Notes under the pieces: generated by a model
Seen by the model: the letters and a program-made list of their open reading frames with translations, nothing else
Database searches by the model: none
What the model was told of the DNA's origin: nothing
Source of the DNA: SZAS-103 sp036496805
GTDB taxonomy: Bacteria > Pseudomonadota > Gammaproteobacteria > Xanthomonadales > Xanthomonadaceae
DNA: 64,000 bases
Direction of reading: 5' to 3'
Assembly (NCBI GenBank): GCA_036496805.1
Contig: DASXKN010000005.1
Span: 176,764-240,763 of the forward strand
Part shown: positions 16,061 through 24,799 of the stretch, in pieces
Numbering within the stretch: position 1 is the stretch's first letter
Layout: the number at the start of each line of letters is the position of its first letter
Position numbers and translations under genes: made by a program

Positions 16061-17526
16061 CAGTTTTTCTCCTTTGCAAGATCGTTCGCGAGGTGCCAGA
16101 GCTGCAGGACCGCGTATGCGCGCCATGGCCGCCAGGGCTGCGAGCGCGCTTCGGTCGCGCGCTCGCTCAGGCGCTTGCCGTCGCCGAGCACCTGCTGCAG
16201 GACGAGGTCGCCGGCCGGGAACGCATCCGGATGGCCGAGCGCGCGCATGGCGATGTAGTGCGCGGTCCAGGCGCCGATGCCGGGCAGGGCGGTCATGCGC
16301 TGGACGAAGTCGTCGAGGCGCTGTCCCGGGCCGAACGCGACGCGGCCATCGAGCGTCGCTGCCGCGAGCGCGCGCACGGTCGCCGCGCGCGATTTCGGCA
16401 GCCCGATCGATTCCAGCGGCGCTTCGCGCAGGCGTTGCGGCGTCGGGAAGACGCGATCGAATCCTTCAGCCGCGTGGACACGATGTTCTCCGAACGCGTC
16501 CACGAGACGGCGCGCGAGCGTCGTCGCGCCTGCGACGCTGACCTGCTGGCCGAGCACGGCGCGCACCGCGACCTCGAAGCCGTCCCAGCCGCCCGGCACG
16601 CGCAGGCCGGGATGACGGCGGATCGCGCGCGCCAGCTGTGGTTCCTCGGACAGCACCGACCGCACCGCCGCGAGGTCGGCATCGAGGTCGAACACCCGGC
16701 GCACGCGCCGCACGATGTCCGGGATCGTGCGCGGATCGGCGCGATCGATTTCCAGCAGCAGCTCGGGCCGCGTCGCGCTCGCGGTCACGCGGATGCGCGT
16801 CGATGCGTCGACGGGGCCGATCACGCGTTCGTAGCTGTCGGCGCCGACACGCTCGATGCCGGGAATCGCGCGCTTGCCGAGAAAGGCCAGCATCGTCGCG
16901 AACGCGAGCGGCGGGCGGTAACCCAGGCGCAAGGTCAGCGCGCCGCTCGGCGCTTCCGCTCGGCGTTTGCGCAGCGCGCTCGGCGCCATGCCGCAGCCTT
17001 CGAGGAAGGCCGTGTTGAAACGCCGCAGACTGTTGAAGCCGGCAGCGAGCGCGACCTGGGTGACCGGCAGCGACGTCTCGGTCAGCAACTGCTTCGCGAG
17101 CAGCAGGCGGCGCGTCGTGTGCACCGCGACCGGCGTCGCGCCGGTGTGCGCGAGGAACAGCCGCCGCAAGTGGCGCGAGCCGACACCGATCCCTTCCGCC
17201 AGGTCCTCGATCGATCCGTCCTGCAACGCGCCGTCGGCGATCAACGCGAGCGCGCGCTGCACGGTCTCGTCCGCATCGCTCGCCCGCGCTTCCGGCGACA
17301 GTTCCGGACGGCAGCGCAGGCAGGGGCGGTAACCGGCAGCCGTCGCCGCCGCGGCGGTCGGGAAATACGTGATGTTCTGGCGCTTCGGCGTCGGCGCTGG
17401 GCACACCGGCCGGCAGTAGATGCCGGTGCTGCGCACGGCGGTGAAGAACAGCCCGTCGAAGCGCGCGTCCTTCGAGGCACGGGCGCGGTCGCAGATGACG
17501 GGCGAGGGCATGGAGGCGAAGGACAT
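16060..17526 (-). CDS. Ada-type regulator fused to AlkA 3-methyladenine glycosylase
   Basis: A 488-residue fusion with three parts. Residues 1-85 are the Ada metal-binding methyl-phosphotriester domain with its four-Cys site (GIYCRPVCPAPTP and PCLRC). Residues 90-190 are an AraC-type helix-turn-helix (EDLAEGIGVGSRHLRRLF, QVALAAGFNSLRRFNTAF). Residues 200-485 are an AlkA-type glycosylase: HhH motif LPGIGAWTAHYIAMRALGHP, catalytic Asp in FPAGDLVLQ. The protein should sense DNA methylation, activate transcription and excise alkylated bases. The start at 17526 has AGGA eight bases upstream. It lacks the O6-methyltransferase domain, which is encoded by the overlapping ogt gene. Confidence 0.93.
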   Translation of the reverse strand: MSFASMPSPVICDRARASKDARFDGLFFTAVRSTGIYCRPVCPAPTPKRQNITYFPTAAAATAAGYRPCLRCRPELSPEARASDADETVQRALALIADGALQDGSIEDLAEGIGVGSRHLRRLFLAHTGATPVAVHTTRRLLLAKQLLTETSLPVTQVALAAGFNSLRRFNTAFLEGCGMAPSALRKRRAEAPSGALTLRLGYRPPLAFATMLAFLGKRAIPGIERVGADSYERVIGPVDASTRIRVTASATRPELLLEIDRADPRTIPDIVRRVRRVFDLDADLAAVRSVLSEEPQLARAIRRHPGLRVPGGWDGFEVAVRAVLGQQVSVAGATTLARRLVDAFGEHRVHAAEGFDRVFPTPQRLREAPLESIGLPKSRAATVRALAAATLDGRVAFGPGQRLDDFVQRMTALPGIGAWTAHYIAMRALGHPDAFPAGDLVLQQVLGDGKRLSERATEARSQPWRPWRAYAVLQLWHLANDLAKEKN

Positions 17527-17615
17527 GGCGACATCCTACGTCCTTCCTGTCGCTCCGACTCGCCGTTTTCGGACATGAATGTTCCGTTGCGTCGATCGCA
17601 AACCGGAACGCCGCT

Positions 17616-18410
17616 TCAATGAGGCCTGGGCGCCGACATCGCCTTGACGACCGCGGTGACGACCTTGCGCGGCGACATCCGCACCGATGCCGCCATCGCC
17701 TTGTTCACGAGCCCGGGAATGAACACGCGCCGGCCTGCCATCATCGCTGCATGACCTTCCGCGCCAACGCGTTCGGCTGTCGGCAAGCGCTTGCCTTTCA
17801 TGAGTCCGGAATCCTGCATCGCAGCCTTGTCCTGGAAGCCCGATTGCGTCGGTCCCGGGCAGAACGCCGTCACCGTGACGCCCGTGCCGGCTAGTTCTGA
17901 AGCGAGCGCTTCGCTGAACGACAGCACGTACGCTTTCGTCGCGTAATACACGGCCATGTACGGGCCGGGCTGGAACGCCGCCGTCGAAGCGACGTTCATG
18001 ATCCGGCCACGGCGCGCGAGCACGTCCGGCAGGAAGCGTTTCGTCAGCACGGTGAGCGACGTCATGTTCAACGTCATCATCGCCAGTTCGTCTTCGAGCC
18101 GCAGGTCCTTGAACTCGCCGAACAGGCCGTAACCCGCGTTGTTCACCAGGAAGTCGATCGCGATGCCGGCGGCCGCGATGTCGTCGCACAACCGCTGCGC
18201 ACCACCGGGTTGCGCGAGGTCGGCGCCGATCGGGGTCACGCGCACGCCGTATTTCTTCGCCCAGTCCGCGGCGATCGCCGCAAGCGCGTCCGTGTTGCGC
18301 GCGCTGATGACCAGATCGTGGCCGTCGCGCGCGAAGCACTCTGCAATCGCCTTGCCGATGCCGCCCGAAGCGCCGGTGACGAGCGCGATCCTGCCGCTGC
18401 GCGTGCCCAT
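17616..18410 (-). CDS. Short-chain dehydrogenase/reductase
   Basis: A 264-residue SDR. The cofactor motif is TGASGGIGKAIAE at about residues 11-23, the structural NNAG is in FLVNNAGYGLFGE, the catalytic Ser is in NVASTAAF, and YxxxK is in AVYYATKAYVLSFSEAL. ISARNTDALAA after the second strand suggests preference for NADP. The family start is at 18410 with GGAG eight bases upstream; the longer frame is not supported. The substrate is unknown: such DltE/YqjQ-like oxidoreductases are broad. It lies between the alkylation repair genes and a methyltransferase-like gene with no clear operon partner. Confidence 0.88.
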   Translation of the reverse strand: MGTRSGRIALVTGASGGIGKAIAECFARDGHDLVISARNTDALAAIAADWAKKYGVRVTPIGADLAQPGGAQRLCDDIAAAGIAIDFLVNNAGYGLFGEFKDLRLEDELAMMTLNMTSLTVLTKRFLPDVLARRGRIMNVASTAAFQPGPYMAVYYATKAYVLSFSEALASELAGTGVTVTAFCPGPTQSGFQDKAAMQDSGLMKGKRLPTAERVGAEGHAAMMAGRRVFIPGLVNKAMAASVRMSPRKVVTAVVKAMSAPRPH

Positions 18411-18494
18411 GACATTGCTCCCTCGCTGCCGGGCGATGCGGTCCTGCGCAGGTCCGCACCGCATGGCCCAGCATACGCCGCGACCGCTGCGACT

Positions 18495-19274
18495 TCAGCG
18501 CACGGATTTCGCCGGCTTGCGGAACTTGAACACGAACTGGTCGGTGTGGCCGCGGATCGAGGGATCGAAGACCTTGATCGTGTGCGGGTCGGCCGGGTTG
18601 CGCAGCACGTCGCTCTCGCCGGCGAACTCGAAACCGGCCGCCGTCACCTGCTGCTTCACGATTTCCGGATCGATCCGGTGCAGGGTGTCGGTGTCGCGCA
18701 TGCCGGCGCCGGTCTCGGCGACGTGGTCGACGATGACGAAGACGCCACCGGGCTTGAGCGCGGCGAACACGGCGCGGTTCAGCACCGCCGGATCGAGCGA
18801 GCCCATGAACTTGTCCGGGTAGTCGTGGTAGTTCTGCGACGTGAAGACGACGTCGAGCGGCTGCGGCGCCTTCAGCGCGTCCGCGGGCTGCACGTCGACG
18901 CTGATGTTCGTGTAGCCGGGCTGCGTGCCGAGCTTGCGCAGGTTGTCCGAGTCCGGGTGCGAGACCTTGTCGTAGGGCTCGGGCCAGACCGCATAGACGT
19001 GGCCCTTCGGCCCGGCGATCCGGCTGAACAGGCGCGTGAAGTAGCCTCCGCCCGGAATCAACTCGAGCACGCGATCGCCCGGCTTGACGCCTGCGAACGC
19101 CATGATCTGCGGGCCCTTGCGTACCGCGTCCTTCTGCAGGTCCGCCGCGCCGCGCGAGGCATCAGCGGCCGCGTGCGCGACGTAGGGCGGAAGCGCGCCC
19201 GGCTGCGCCGCATGCGCGGATATGGTCGTGCATGCGGCGAGCGCGATGGCGGCGGCGAGAAGCATCGATTTCAT
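18495..19274 (-). CDS. Exported class I methyltransferase-like protein
   Basis: A 259-residue protein with a signal peptide (MKSMLLAAAIALAACTTISAHA). The internal LAAC could also be a lipobox. The mature part has a SAM-binding-like core: GDRVLELIPGGGYFTRLFSR at about residues 65-84, VDVQPADALKAPQPLDVVFT, and LKPGGVFVIVDHVAE. The substitution of IPGGGY for the usual glycine loop is shared by a family of predicted periplasmic methyltransferases. Since the cofactor is normally cytoplasmic, the true reaction is unclear. The divergent neighbour is hutU. Confidence 0.83.
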   Translation of the reverse strand: MKSMLLAAAIALAACTTISAHAAQPGALPPYVAHAAADASRGAADLQKDAVRKGPQIMAFAGVKPGDRVLELIPGGGYFTRLFSRIAGPKGHVYAVWPEPYDKVSHPDSDNLRKLGTQPGYTNISVDVQPADALKAPQPLDVVFTSQNYHDYPDKFMGSLDPAVLNRAVFAALKPGGVFVIVDHVAETGAGMRDTDTLHRIDPEIVKQQVTAAGFEFAGESDVLRNPADPHTIKVFDPSIRGHTDQFVFKFRKPAKSVR

Positions 19275-19464
19275 GGGGCGCACTCCAAGGGTGGCTGGAG
19301 CGTGCATTCCGGCAGCAGGCGCCGCGGTCCGCCAGTGTCGTTCGTCACTGCATTCGCAGCCGCCTCGAAGGCGTAGCAACGTGCTTGCCGCGCTCGGGAA
19401 GGAAGCCGGGCGTCCGCAGTGCGATAATCCTCGGCCTCGCCAGCATTCCCCTCACGGAGCCGCC

Positions 19465-21135
19465 ATGTCAGCACCCAGCCGCAAGGATCCTTCGCGCGTC
19501 ATCCGCGCCCCGCGCGGGAGCGCGCTCACGTGCAAGTCGTGGCTGACCGAAGCGCCGTACCGGATGATCCAGAACAACCTCGATGCCGAGGTCGCCGAGA
19601 ATCCGGCCGAACTCGTCGTCTACGGCGGCATCGGCCGCGCCGCGCGCGACTGGGACTGCTACGACGCGATCCTGAAGTCGCTGCGCGAACTGGACGACGA
19701 CGAAACCCTGCTGATCCAGTCCGGCAAGCCCGTCGGTGTGTTTCCCACGCATGCCGATGCGCCACGCGTGCTGCTCGCGAATTCCAACCTCGTGCCGGCG
19801 TGGGCGACGTGGGAACACTTCAACGAGCTCGACCGCAAGGGCCTGATGATGTATGGCCAGATGACGGCCGGCTCGTGGATCTACATCGGTTCGCAAGGCA
19901 TCGTGCAGGGCACCTACGAGACCTTCGTCGAAATGGGCCGCCAGCATTATCGCGGCGACCTCAAGGGAAAGTGGATCCTGACCGCGGGCCTCGGCGGCAT
20001 GGGCGGCGCGCAGCCGCTCGCGGCCTCGCTCGCTGGCGCGAGCTCGCTGAACATCGAATGCCAGCAGTCGCGCATCGACATGCGCCTGCGCACGCGCTAC
20101 GTCGACGAGCAGGCGAGCGATCTCGACGACGCGCTCGGGCGCATCGAGAAGTACGCGAAGTCCGGCGAGGCGAAATCGATCGCGCTGCTCGGCAACGCCG
20201 CCGAGATCCTGCCCGAACTCGTAAGGCGCGGCGTGCGCCCCGACGCGGTCACCGACCAGACCAGCGCGCACGATCCCGTGCACGGCTACCTGCCGATCGG
20301 CTGGACGGTCGAGCGCTGGCTCGCCGAGCAGAAGTCGAATCCGGGCGCGGTCAGCGAAGCGGCGAAGAAGTCGATGCGCGTCCACGTCGAGGCGATGCTC
20401 GCGTTCCAGCGCATGGGCGTGCCGACGTTCGACTACGGCAACAACATCCGCCAGGTCGCCAAGGACGAAGGTTGCGCGAATGCGTTCGATTTCCCGGGCT
20501 TCGTTCCGGCCTACGTGCGGCCGCTGTTCTGCCGCGGCATCGGCCCGTTCCGCTGGGTCGCGCTGTCGGGCGATCCCGAGGACATCTACAAGACCGATGC
20601 GAAGGTGAAGGAACTCATCCCCGACGATGCGCACCTGCATCGCTGGCTCGACATGGCGCGCGAGCGCATCAGCTTCCAGGGCCTGCCGGCGCGCATCTGC
20701 TGGGTCGGCCTCGGCCAGCGACACAAGCTCGGCCTGGCGTTCAACGAGATGGTCCGCAACGGCGAATTGAAGGCGCCGGTCGTGATCGGCCGCGATCATC
20801 TCGACAGCGGCTCGGTCGCCTCGCCGAACCGCGAGACCGAATCCATGCGCGACGGCAGCGACGCCGTCTCCGACTGGCCGCTGCTCAACGCCATGCTCAA
20901 CGTCGCCGGCGGCGCGACCTGGGTCTCGCTGCACCACGGCGGCGGCGTCGGCATGGGCTATTCGCAGCACAGCGGCGTGGTGATCGTCTGCGACGGCAGC
21001 GAAGCGGCGGACAAGCGCATCGCACGCGTGCTCTGGAACGACCCCGGCACCGGCGTGATGCGCCACGCCGATGCCGGCTACGAGATCGCGAAGGCCTGCG
21101 CGAAAGAGCAGGGATTGAAGCTGCCGATGGCCTGA
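19465..21135 (+). CDS. hutU: Urocanate hydratase
   Basis: The second enzyme of histidine catabolism, adding water to urocanate with a tightly bound NAD acting as electrophile. The length of 556 residues matches the family. Recognisable parts are SWLTEAPYRMIQNNLD, the NAD-binding TAGLGGMGGAQPLA, DQTSAHDPVHGYLPIGW, FPGFVPAYVRPLFCRGIGPF with its conserved Cys, and LHHGGGVGMGYSQHSG. The start at 19465 follows ACGGAGCC; the long upstream in-frame extension is not urocanase. No histidase gene adjoins it, and hutI and hutF are 10 kb away, so the pathway is spread over separate transcripts here. Confidence 0.97.
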   Translation: MSAPSRKDPSRVIRAPRGSALTCKSWLTEAPYRMIQNNLDAEVAENPAELVVYGGIGRAARDWDCYDAILKSLRELDDDETLLIQSGKPVGVFPTHADAPRVLLANSNLVPAWATWEHFNELDRKGLMMYGQMTAGSWIYIGSQGIVQGTYETFVEMGRQHYRGDLKGKWILTAGLGGMGGAQPLAASLAGASSLNIECQQSRIDMRLRTRYVDEQASDLDDALGRIEKYAKSGEAKSIALLGNAAEILPELVRRGVRPDAVTDQTSAHDPVHGYLPIGWTVERWLAEQKSNPGAVSEAAKKSMRVHVEAMLAFQRMGVPTFDYGNNIRQVAKDEGCANAFDFPGFVPAYVRPLFCRGIGPFRWVALSGDPEDIYKTDAKVKELIPDDAHLHRWLDMARERISFQGLPARICWVGLGQRHKLGLAFNEMVRNGELKAPVVIGRDHLDSGSVASPNRETESMRDGSDAVSDWPLLNAMLNVAGGATWVSLHHGGGVGMGYSQHSGVVIVCDGSEAADKRIARVLWNDPGTGVMRHADAGYEIAKACAKEQGLKLPMA

Positions 21136-21205
21136 TCCGGTCATCTCGCGAGAGGCGCGACTTCGGTCGCGTCGTTCGCCGTCCCTGGATTCCGCGGTCA
21201 CTCAC

Positions 21206-21826
21206 ATGGAAGAAACCGTCCCGACGCGATTGCAGCCCGCTGTGCCCAGGACCATCACTCTGGGCAGGCAGATCCTCGTGTGTGCCGCGATGTGCGCAGC
21301 GGCCGTGCTCATCATCGCCTTGTGGTTCCCCCACGCCGCGGTCGCGACCCTGTCCGCCGGCCTGTCGCTGCCATGGCAGGTCGCAACGGGGCTGCTCATC
21401 GGGAGTGCGCTCGCAGTCGGCACGCTGCTCGAAACCCGGCGTGCGAATCAGGGTGCGTCGACGCGGCGCACGGCCGCGAACTACGGCCGGCTCGACCTGC
21501 GCGGATGGAACCCGTTGTGGTTCGCCCTGCTGGCCGGGTTCGGTGAAGAGTCGCTGTTTCGCGGCGCGTTGCAACCGCTGGTGGGCTTGTGGATCGCGTC
21601 GCTGCTGTTCGTCCTCGCCCATGCACGCGCCTACCGTTTCCGGACATTCGACCGCACGACCCTCGCGCAGGCTTTCGGCCTGTTCGCAACGAGCGTCGCA
21701 CTCGGCCTCCTGGCCCGGTTCGCAGGCCTGCCGACGGCGATGATCGTCCACGCCGCGATCGACGCCGCAGGCCTGTATGCGATACGTCGCATGGCAAGCA
21801 TGCAGCAGCTTCGCGAGTCCACCTGA
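21206..21826 (+). CDS. CPBP-family intramembrane protease
   Basis: A 206-residue membrane protein with about five hydrophobic segments. The CPBP (Abi/CAAX) glutamate motif is GFGEESLFRGALQPLVG near residues 111-127, and the second and third motifs appear as LLFVLAHA and MIVHAAIDAAGLY. Members are intramembrane metalloproteases related to CAAX prenyl protease 2 and to bacteriocin-immunity proteins. No prenylated target or bacteriocin gene is nearby, so the role is open. It lies 70 bases after hutU but has its own spacing. Confidence 0.85.
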   Translation: MEETVPTRLQPAVPRTITLGRQILVCAAMCAAAVLIIALWFPHAAVATLSAGLSLPWQVATGLLIGSALAVGTLLETRRANQGASTRRTAANYGRLDLRGWNPLWFALLAGFGEESLFRGALQPLVGLWIASLLFVLAHARAYRFRTFDRTTLAQAFGLFATSVALGLLARFAGLPTAMIVHAAIDAAGLYAIRRMASMQQLREST

Positions 21827-21941
21827 AGTCTTCGCGACAAGATCCGTCGAAGCCGATTTTTTAGCTCCCGCGGTCCGTCGGACCCTGGGTCGCTTGCAAA
21901 GGTTGAAGCCGCCGATGGTCTGATTCAGTCAGATCGACCTG

Positions 21942-21970
21942 TTGACTTTTCACGAGTAATGATTAACAAT
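21942..21970 (+). promoter_or_regulatory. Candidate sigma-70 promoter in AT-rich island
   Basis: TTGACT at 21942-21947 and AACAAT at 21965-21970, 17 bases apart, precede the membrane protein gene at 22015. The surrounding 60 bases are strikingly AT-rich for this genome, and a perfect palindrome ATTTAATTAAAT lies at 21969-21980, a possible operator. Confidence 0.5.
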
Positions 21971-22014
21971 TTAATTAAATAAGCAATTCACTACGTAAAC
22001 CAAAGGAGGAAGCC

Positions 22015-22434
22015 ATGGCAATGCAAGCGGGGTATCTGGTGTATCTGATCCTGTCGATCGCAATGACGATCTGGGTCGCGCATACGCTCTCGAGCAACGG
22101 GGAGGTGTTCCTGGTCAAATGCTTCGGTCAGGACGAAGTCCTGGCGAAGTCCACGAATCACCTGCTGGTGGTGGGCTTCTACCTGATCAATATCGGTTTC
22201 ATCGGGTTGAGGCTGGACGGCTGGAATTCCGCCGAGGCGATCGAGGACATGATTCCCTATATCGGAAGCAAGATCGGCCTTTCGATTCTGATCCTGGGCG
22301 CCATGCACTTCTTCAACATGATGATGATCGCTCGTTACGGCCGGGCGGTGGCGGGCTGGGTGCGCAGCAACGAAGCGCAGCGCGACATCGCCCTCCGGAA
22401 CGAATTTCCGCATGTTTCGCCCGGCGACCGCTGA
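22015..22434 (+). CDS. Small integral membrane protein of unknown function
   Basis: 139 residues with three clear membrane helices (about 7-25, 49-67 and 83-101). There is a charged loop with a conserved-looking LVKCFGQDEVLAKSTNH between the first two and a short cytoplasmic tail after MMMIARYGRAV. A very strong AAAGGAGG ribosome site eight bases before the start and a well-formed promoter upstream suggest high expression. I do not recognise the family. A terminator closes it at 22446, so it is a single-gene unit. Confidence 0.78.
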   Translation: MAMQAGYLVYLILSIAMTIWVAHTLSSNGEVFLVKCFGQDEVLAKSTNHLLVVGFYLINIGFIGLRLDGWNSAEAIEDMIPYIGSKIGLSILILGAMHFFNMMMIARYGRAVAGWVRSNEAQRDIALRNEFPHVSPGDR

Positions 22435-22445
22435 ACGCCAGGCGA

Positions 22446-22482
22446 CGCGGGCCCGGTGCGAATCCGGGCCCGCGTTCTTCTT
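22446..22482 (+). terminator. Rho-independent terminator
   Basis: An 11-base-pair GC stem (22446-22456 with 22464-22474) with a 7-base loop, followed by TTCTTCTT. It starts 12 bases after the stop of the membrane protein gene. Confidence 0.88.
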
Positions 22483-22554
22483 GCTGGCCTCGATGAATCG
22501 GGACGCGATAGGCTACCCTTGGAAGCGTCGACAGCGGTCGCCTGAAGCCTGCCA

Positions 22555-22875
22555 ATGAAGCAAGACAAGATCTTCGAAGCGCTGGCTTCGACACCACGAC
22601 GGAAGATCCTCGCGTACCTGTCGCAGAAGGAGCTTCCGGCCGGCGATATCGCCGCACGCTTCGAGATGAGCGCTCCGGCGATTTCACGCCATCTGGCGGT
22701 CCTCGAAAACGCGGGATTGATCGTGGGCGAACGTCGCGGCCAGTTCGTTGTCTACAAGCTGGTGCCGGACAATCTGGTCAACACGCTCACGCAATTCGCG
22801 TTCGAGATCTGCCCGGTTGCCGGCCCGCTCAAGCGCGAAAGCAAGCGCCGGACCAAGGCTCCCCGCGAGACATGA
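22555..22875 (+). CDS. ArsR-family transcriptional regulator
   Basis: A 106-residue winged-helix repressor. The fold is clear: MKQDKIFEALASTPRRKILAY, then the recognition helix region MSAPAISRHLAVLENAGLI and the wing RRGQFVVYKLVPD. There are no CxC metal ligands in the recognition helix, so it belongs to the non-metal ArsR subgroup (SdpR-like). These commonly pair with AHSA1/SRPBCC-domain proteins, exactly as seen here with the gene at 23000. It probably controls itself and that gene. Confidence 0.9.
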   Translation: MKQDKIFEALASTPRRKILAYLSQKELPAGDIAARFEMSAPAISRHLAVLENAGLIVGERRGQFVVYKLVPDNLVNTLTQFAFEICPVAGPLKRESKRRTKAPRET

Positions 22876-22999
22876 AGAAGCGGCGGGGGACAGGACTATG
22901 GAATTCGTTTCGCTGGACGCGCAAGGAGCGAGTGCCAGGGAAGCCTGGCTCCTGGTCACATCCAACATTCTGCAACGACGAACGAAAGGAGAACCCGCC

Positions 23000-23446
23000 A
23001 TGCCCATCGGAACCGTCCGCATCCACCGCGTGTTGCGCGCCAAGCCGGAGCGCGTCTATCGCGCCTTCCTCGATGCCGATGCGATGGCCAAGTGGCTTCC
23101 GCCCTATGGCTTCACCTGCAAGGTCCATCACATGGACGCGACGGTCGGCGGTGCGTTCCGGATGTCGTTCACCAATTTCACGACCGGCAACGGCCACGCG
23201 TTCGGCGGCACCTACCACGAGCTGGTGCCGAACGAGCGCATCCGCTACTCGGACCAGTTTGACAACCCGGACATGCCGGGCGAGATGGTGACGACGGTGT
23301 CGCTGAAGCCGGTGTTGTGCGGGACGGAATTGAGCGTCGTGCAGGAAGGCATCCCGGAAATGATCCCGGTCGAGATGTGTTACCTCGGCTGGCAGGAATC
23401 GCTCGCGCAACTGGCGAAGCTGGTCGAGCCCGAAATTCCGGATTGA
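23000..23446 (+). CDS. SRPBCC (AHSA1-type) domain protein
   Basis: A 148-residue cytoplasmic protein with an AHSA1/START-like ligand-binding fold: IHRVLRAKPERVYRAFLDAD, KWLPPYGFTCKVHHMD, FGGTYHELVPNERIRYSDQF, and the closing helix EMCYLGWQESLAQLAKLVE. The start at 23000 has AAAGGAG ten bases upstream. Such proteins bind small hydrophobic ligands. Paired with an ArsR repressor, they are often part of stress or detoxification responses, but no ligand can be named. The 124-base gap after the regulator contains a 6-base-pair GCCAGG hairpin around 22934-22949. Confidence 0.87.
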   Translation: MPIGTVRIHRVLRAKPERVYRAFLDADAMAKWLPPYGFTCKVHHMDATVGGAFRMSFTNFTTGNGHAFGGTYHELVPNERIRYSDQFDNPDMPGEMVTTVSLKPVLCGTELSVVQEGIPEMIPVEMCYLGWQESLAQLAKLVEPEIPD

Positions 23447-23494
23447 TGTAGCGCGGGATGCGGCCGCAGACGTAAGTGCCGCGACGCTTCGCGG

Positions 23495-23716
23495 CTACAT
23501 CACCCGGATTTCCGCGTCGGCGATCCGCACGACCTGTCCCGTCCTGATCTTGCAGGTCTTGCGCAGCTCGATCGCGCCGTCGACCGTCACCGCGCCGCTC
23601 GCGACCAGCGCCTTGCCGGCGCCGCCGCTGTCGCACAGACCGGCGAGCTTGAGCAGCTGGTTGAGCTCGATGAACTCGCGGTCGAGCTCGAAGACGACGG
23701 TCGAAGGTGGATGCAT
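23495..23716 (-). CDS. S4-domain RNA-binding protein (YbcJ-like)
   Basis: A 73-residue protein that is essentially one S4 RNA-binding domain: FIELNQLLKLAGLCDSGGAG, KALVASGAVTVDGAIELRKT, CKIRTGQVVRIADAEI. Small S4 proteins of this YbcJ/RlbA type bind structured RNA and are associated with ribosome-related functions. The length agrees with YbcJ (about 70 residues). It stands alone between a convergent SRPBCC gene and a repeat element. Confidence 0.88.
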   Translation of the reverse strand: MHPPSTVVFELDREFIELNQLLKLAGLCDSGGAGKALVASGAVTVDGAIELRKTCKIRTGQVVRIADAEIRVM

Positions 23717-23808
23717 CGGGACATCATACGGGCAGATGTGCGCTGCGGAGGCGGCTCGCGTCTGGCGGGCTTGAAGCCTCCAGGGTGGGCATGAAAACGC
23801 CAGATATT

Positions 23809-23921
23809 CCCTTCTCCCTCCGGGAGAAGGTGCCCGAAGGGCGGATGAGGGGTCGGCATCTCATGGAAGTTCGATTGAACCGACCCCTCACCCCCATCCC
23901 TCTCCCGAAGGGAGAGGGGCT
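23809..23921. repeat. REP-like element, family B
   Basis: A complex inverted repeat. A left hairpin (CTTCTCCC with GGGAGAAG) is followed by GCCCGAAGGGC and GATGAGGGGTCG. The right side has CGACCCCTCACC and a hairpin (CCCTCTCCC with GGGAGAGGG). The inner arms are complementary, so the whole folds into a branched structure. Related copies lie near 47970, 52432 and 59094. Confidence 0.85.
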
Positions 23922-23979
23922 TTTGCGATCGAATCGCCCGGCTGGCGGTAGTCGCCGCGCCCCTGCTAGGCTTTCGCCC

Positions 23980-24762
23980 ATGGGGAAATTCTTGAAATGG
24001 TCGGGCCTGGTCGCGCTGCTGGTCGGGAGCGCCGCGTTCGCGCAGTCGCAGGACCCGGGCAGTCCGCGCGCCGGCAACGGCGAGCGCGGGCGTGAGCTGT
24101 TGTCGGTCCTCGGGCCGCGACCTGCGGGCGGTTTCTCGCCGCTGCAGCAACAGGAACTCTCGCGGCGGGTGCGCTGCGCGGCGACGCGCCAGCAGATCCA
24201 GGACGAGCTCGACGTCGAGGCGGCCGGAACGGCCAGCAGCCTGTACGTGATGTCGGAACTGCGGATGATCGAGAAGGAGACCTGCGCGCCGGTGCCGCTG
24301 TTGCCGGGCATGCAGCCCGCCGCACCGGCGCCTGTGCCGCAGGCGCCGAAGGCGTCGTTCGTGCCGCCGCCGGTGGCTGCGTCTGCGTCACAACCACAGT
24401 CGCAGAAAGCCTCGCCCGTGCCGCCATCAACGCCGCCGCGTGCGCAGCAACTGGCATCGAAGCCGGCGCCTGTCACGGCGCCGCCTGCCGCAGCGCAACC
24501 CGCGAAGCCCGTCGCAACGGGACCGGCCTTTACACCGGCGCCGGATTATCCGCACGACGAGATGGCCGCTGGCCACGAGGGCGTCGTCATGGTGCAGTTG
24601 GCAATGAACGCAGACGGCTCGGTGAAGGCGGCAGCGGTCGCGAAGTCCTGCGGCTTCCCCGTCCTCGACGCCTCCGCGCTGGCGGCCGCGAAGACCTGGC
24701 GCATTCCCGCAGCCGCAGGCAGGACGATCAACGTGCCGCTGACGTTCACCGCGCAGCAGTGA
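23980..24762 (+). CDS. Exported TonB C-terminal domain protein
   Basis: A 260-residue protein. The signal sequence (MGKFLKWSGLVALLVGSAAFAQ) is followed by a region with two cysteines (VRCAAT, KETCAP) at residues 40-105. A Pro/Ala/Ser-rich linker spans about 105-180, and a TonB-type C-terminal domain spans 182-260: PDYPHDEMAAGHEGVVMVQL, DGSVKAAAVAKSCGFPVLDA, TWRIPAAAGRTINVPLTF. Classical TonB keeps an uncleaved N-terminal anchor; here AFAQ|SQ looks cleavable, so the protein may be free in the periplasm. It points towards the tonB-gshB pair and ends 37 bases from tonB. A role in energy transfer or envelope binding is uncertain. Confidence 0.78.
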   Translation: MGKFLKWSGLVALLVGSAAFAQSQDPGSPRAGNGERGRELLSVLGPRPAGGFSPLQQQELSRRVRCAATRQQIQDELDVEAAGTASSLYVMSELRMIEKETCAPVPLLPGMQPAAPAPVPQAPKASFVPPPVAASASQPQSQKASPVPPSTPPRAQQLASKPAPVTAPPAAAQPAKPVATGPAFTPAPDYPHDEMAAGHEGVVMVQLAMNADGSVKAAAVAKSCGFPVLDASALAAAKTWRIPAAAGRTINVPLTFTAQQ

Positions 24763-24799
24763 GGATCGTCCGCGCCGCGTAGACGCGTGCTCCACAGAT

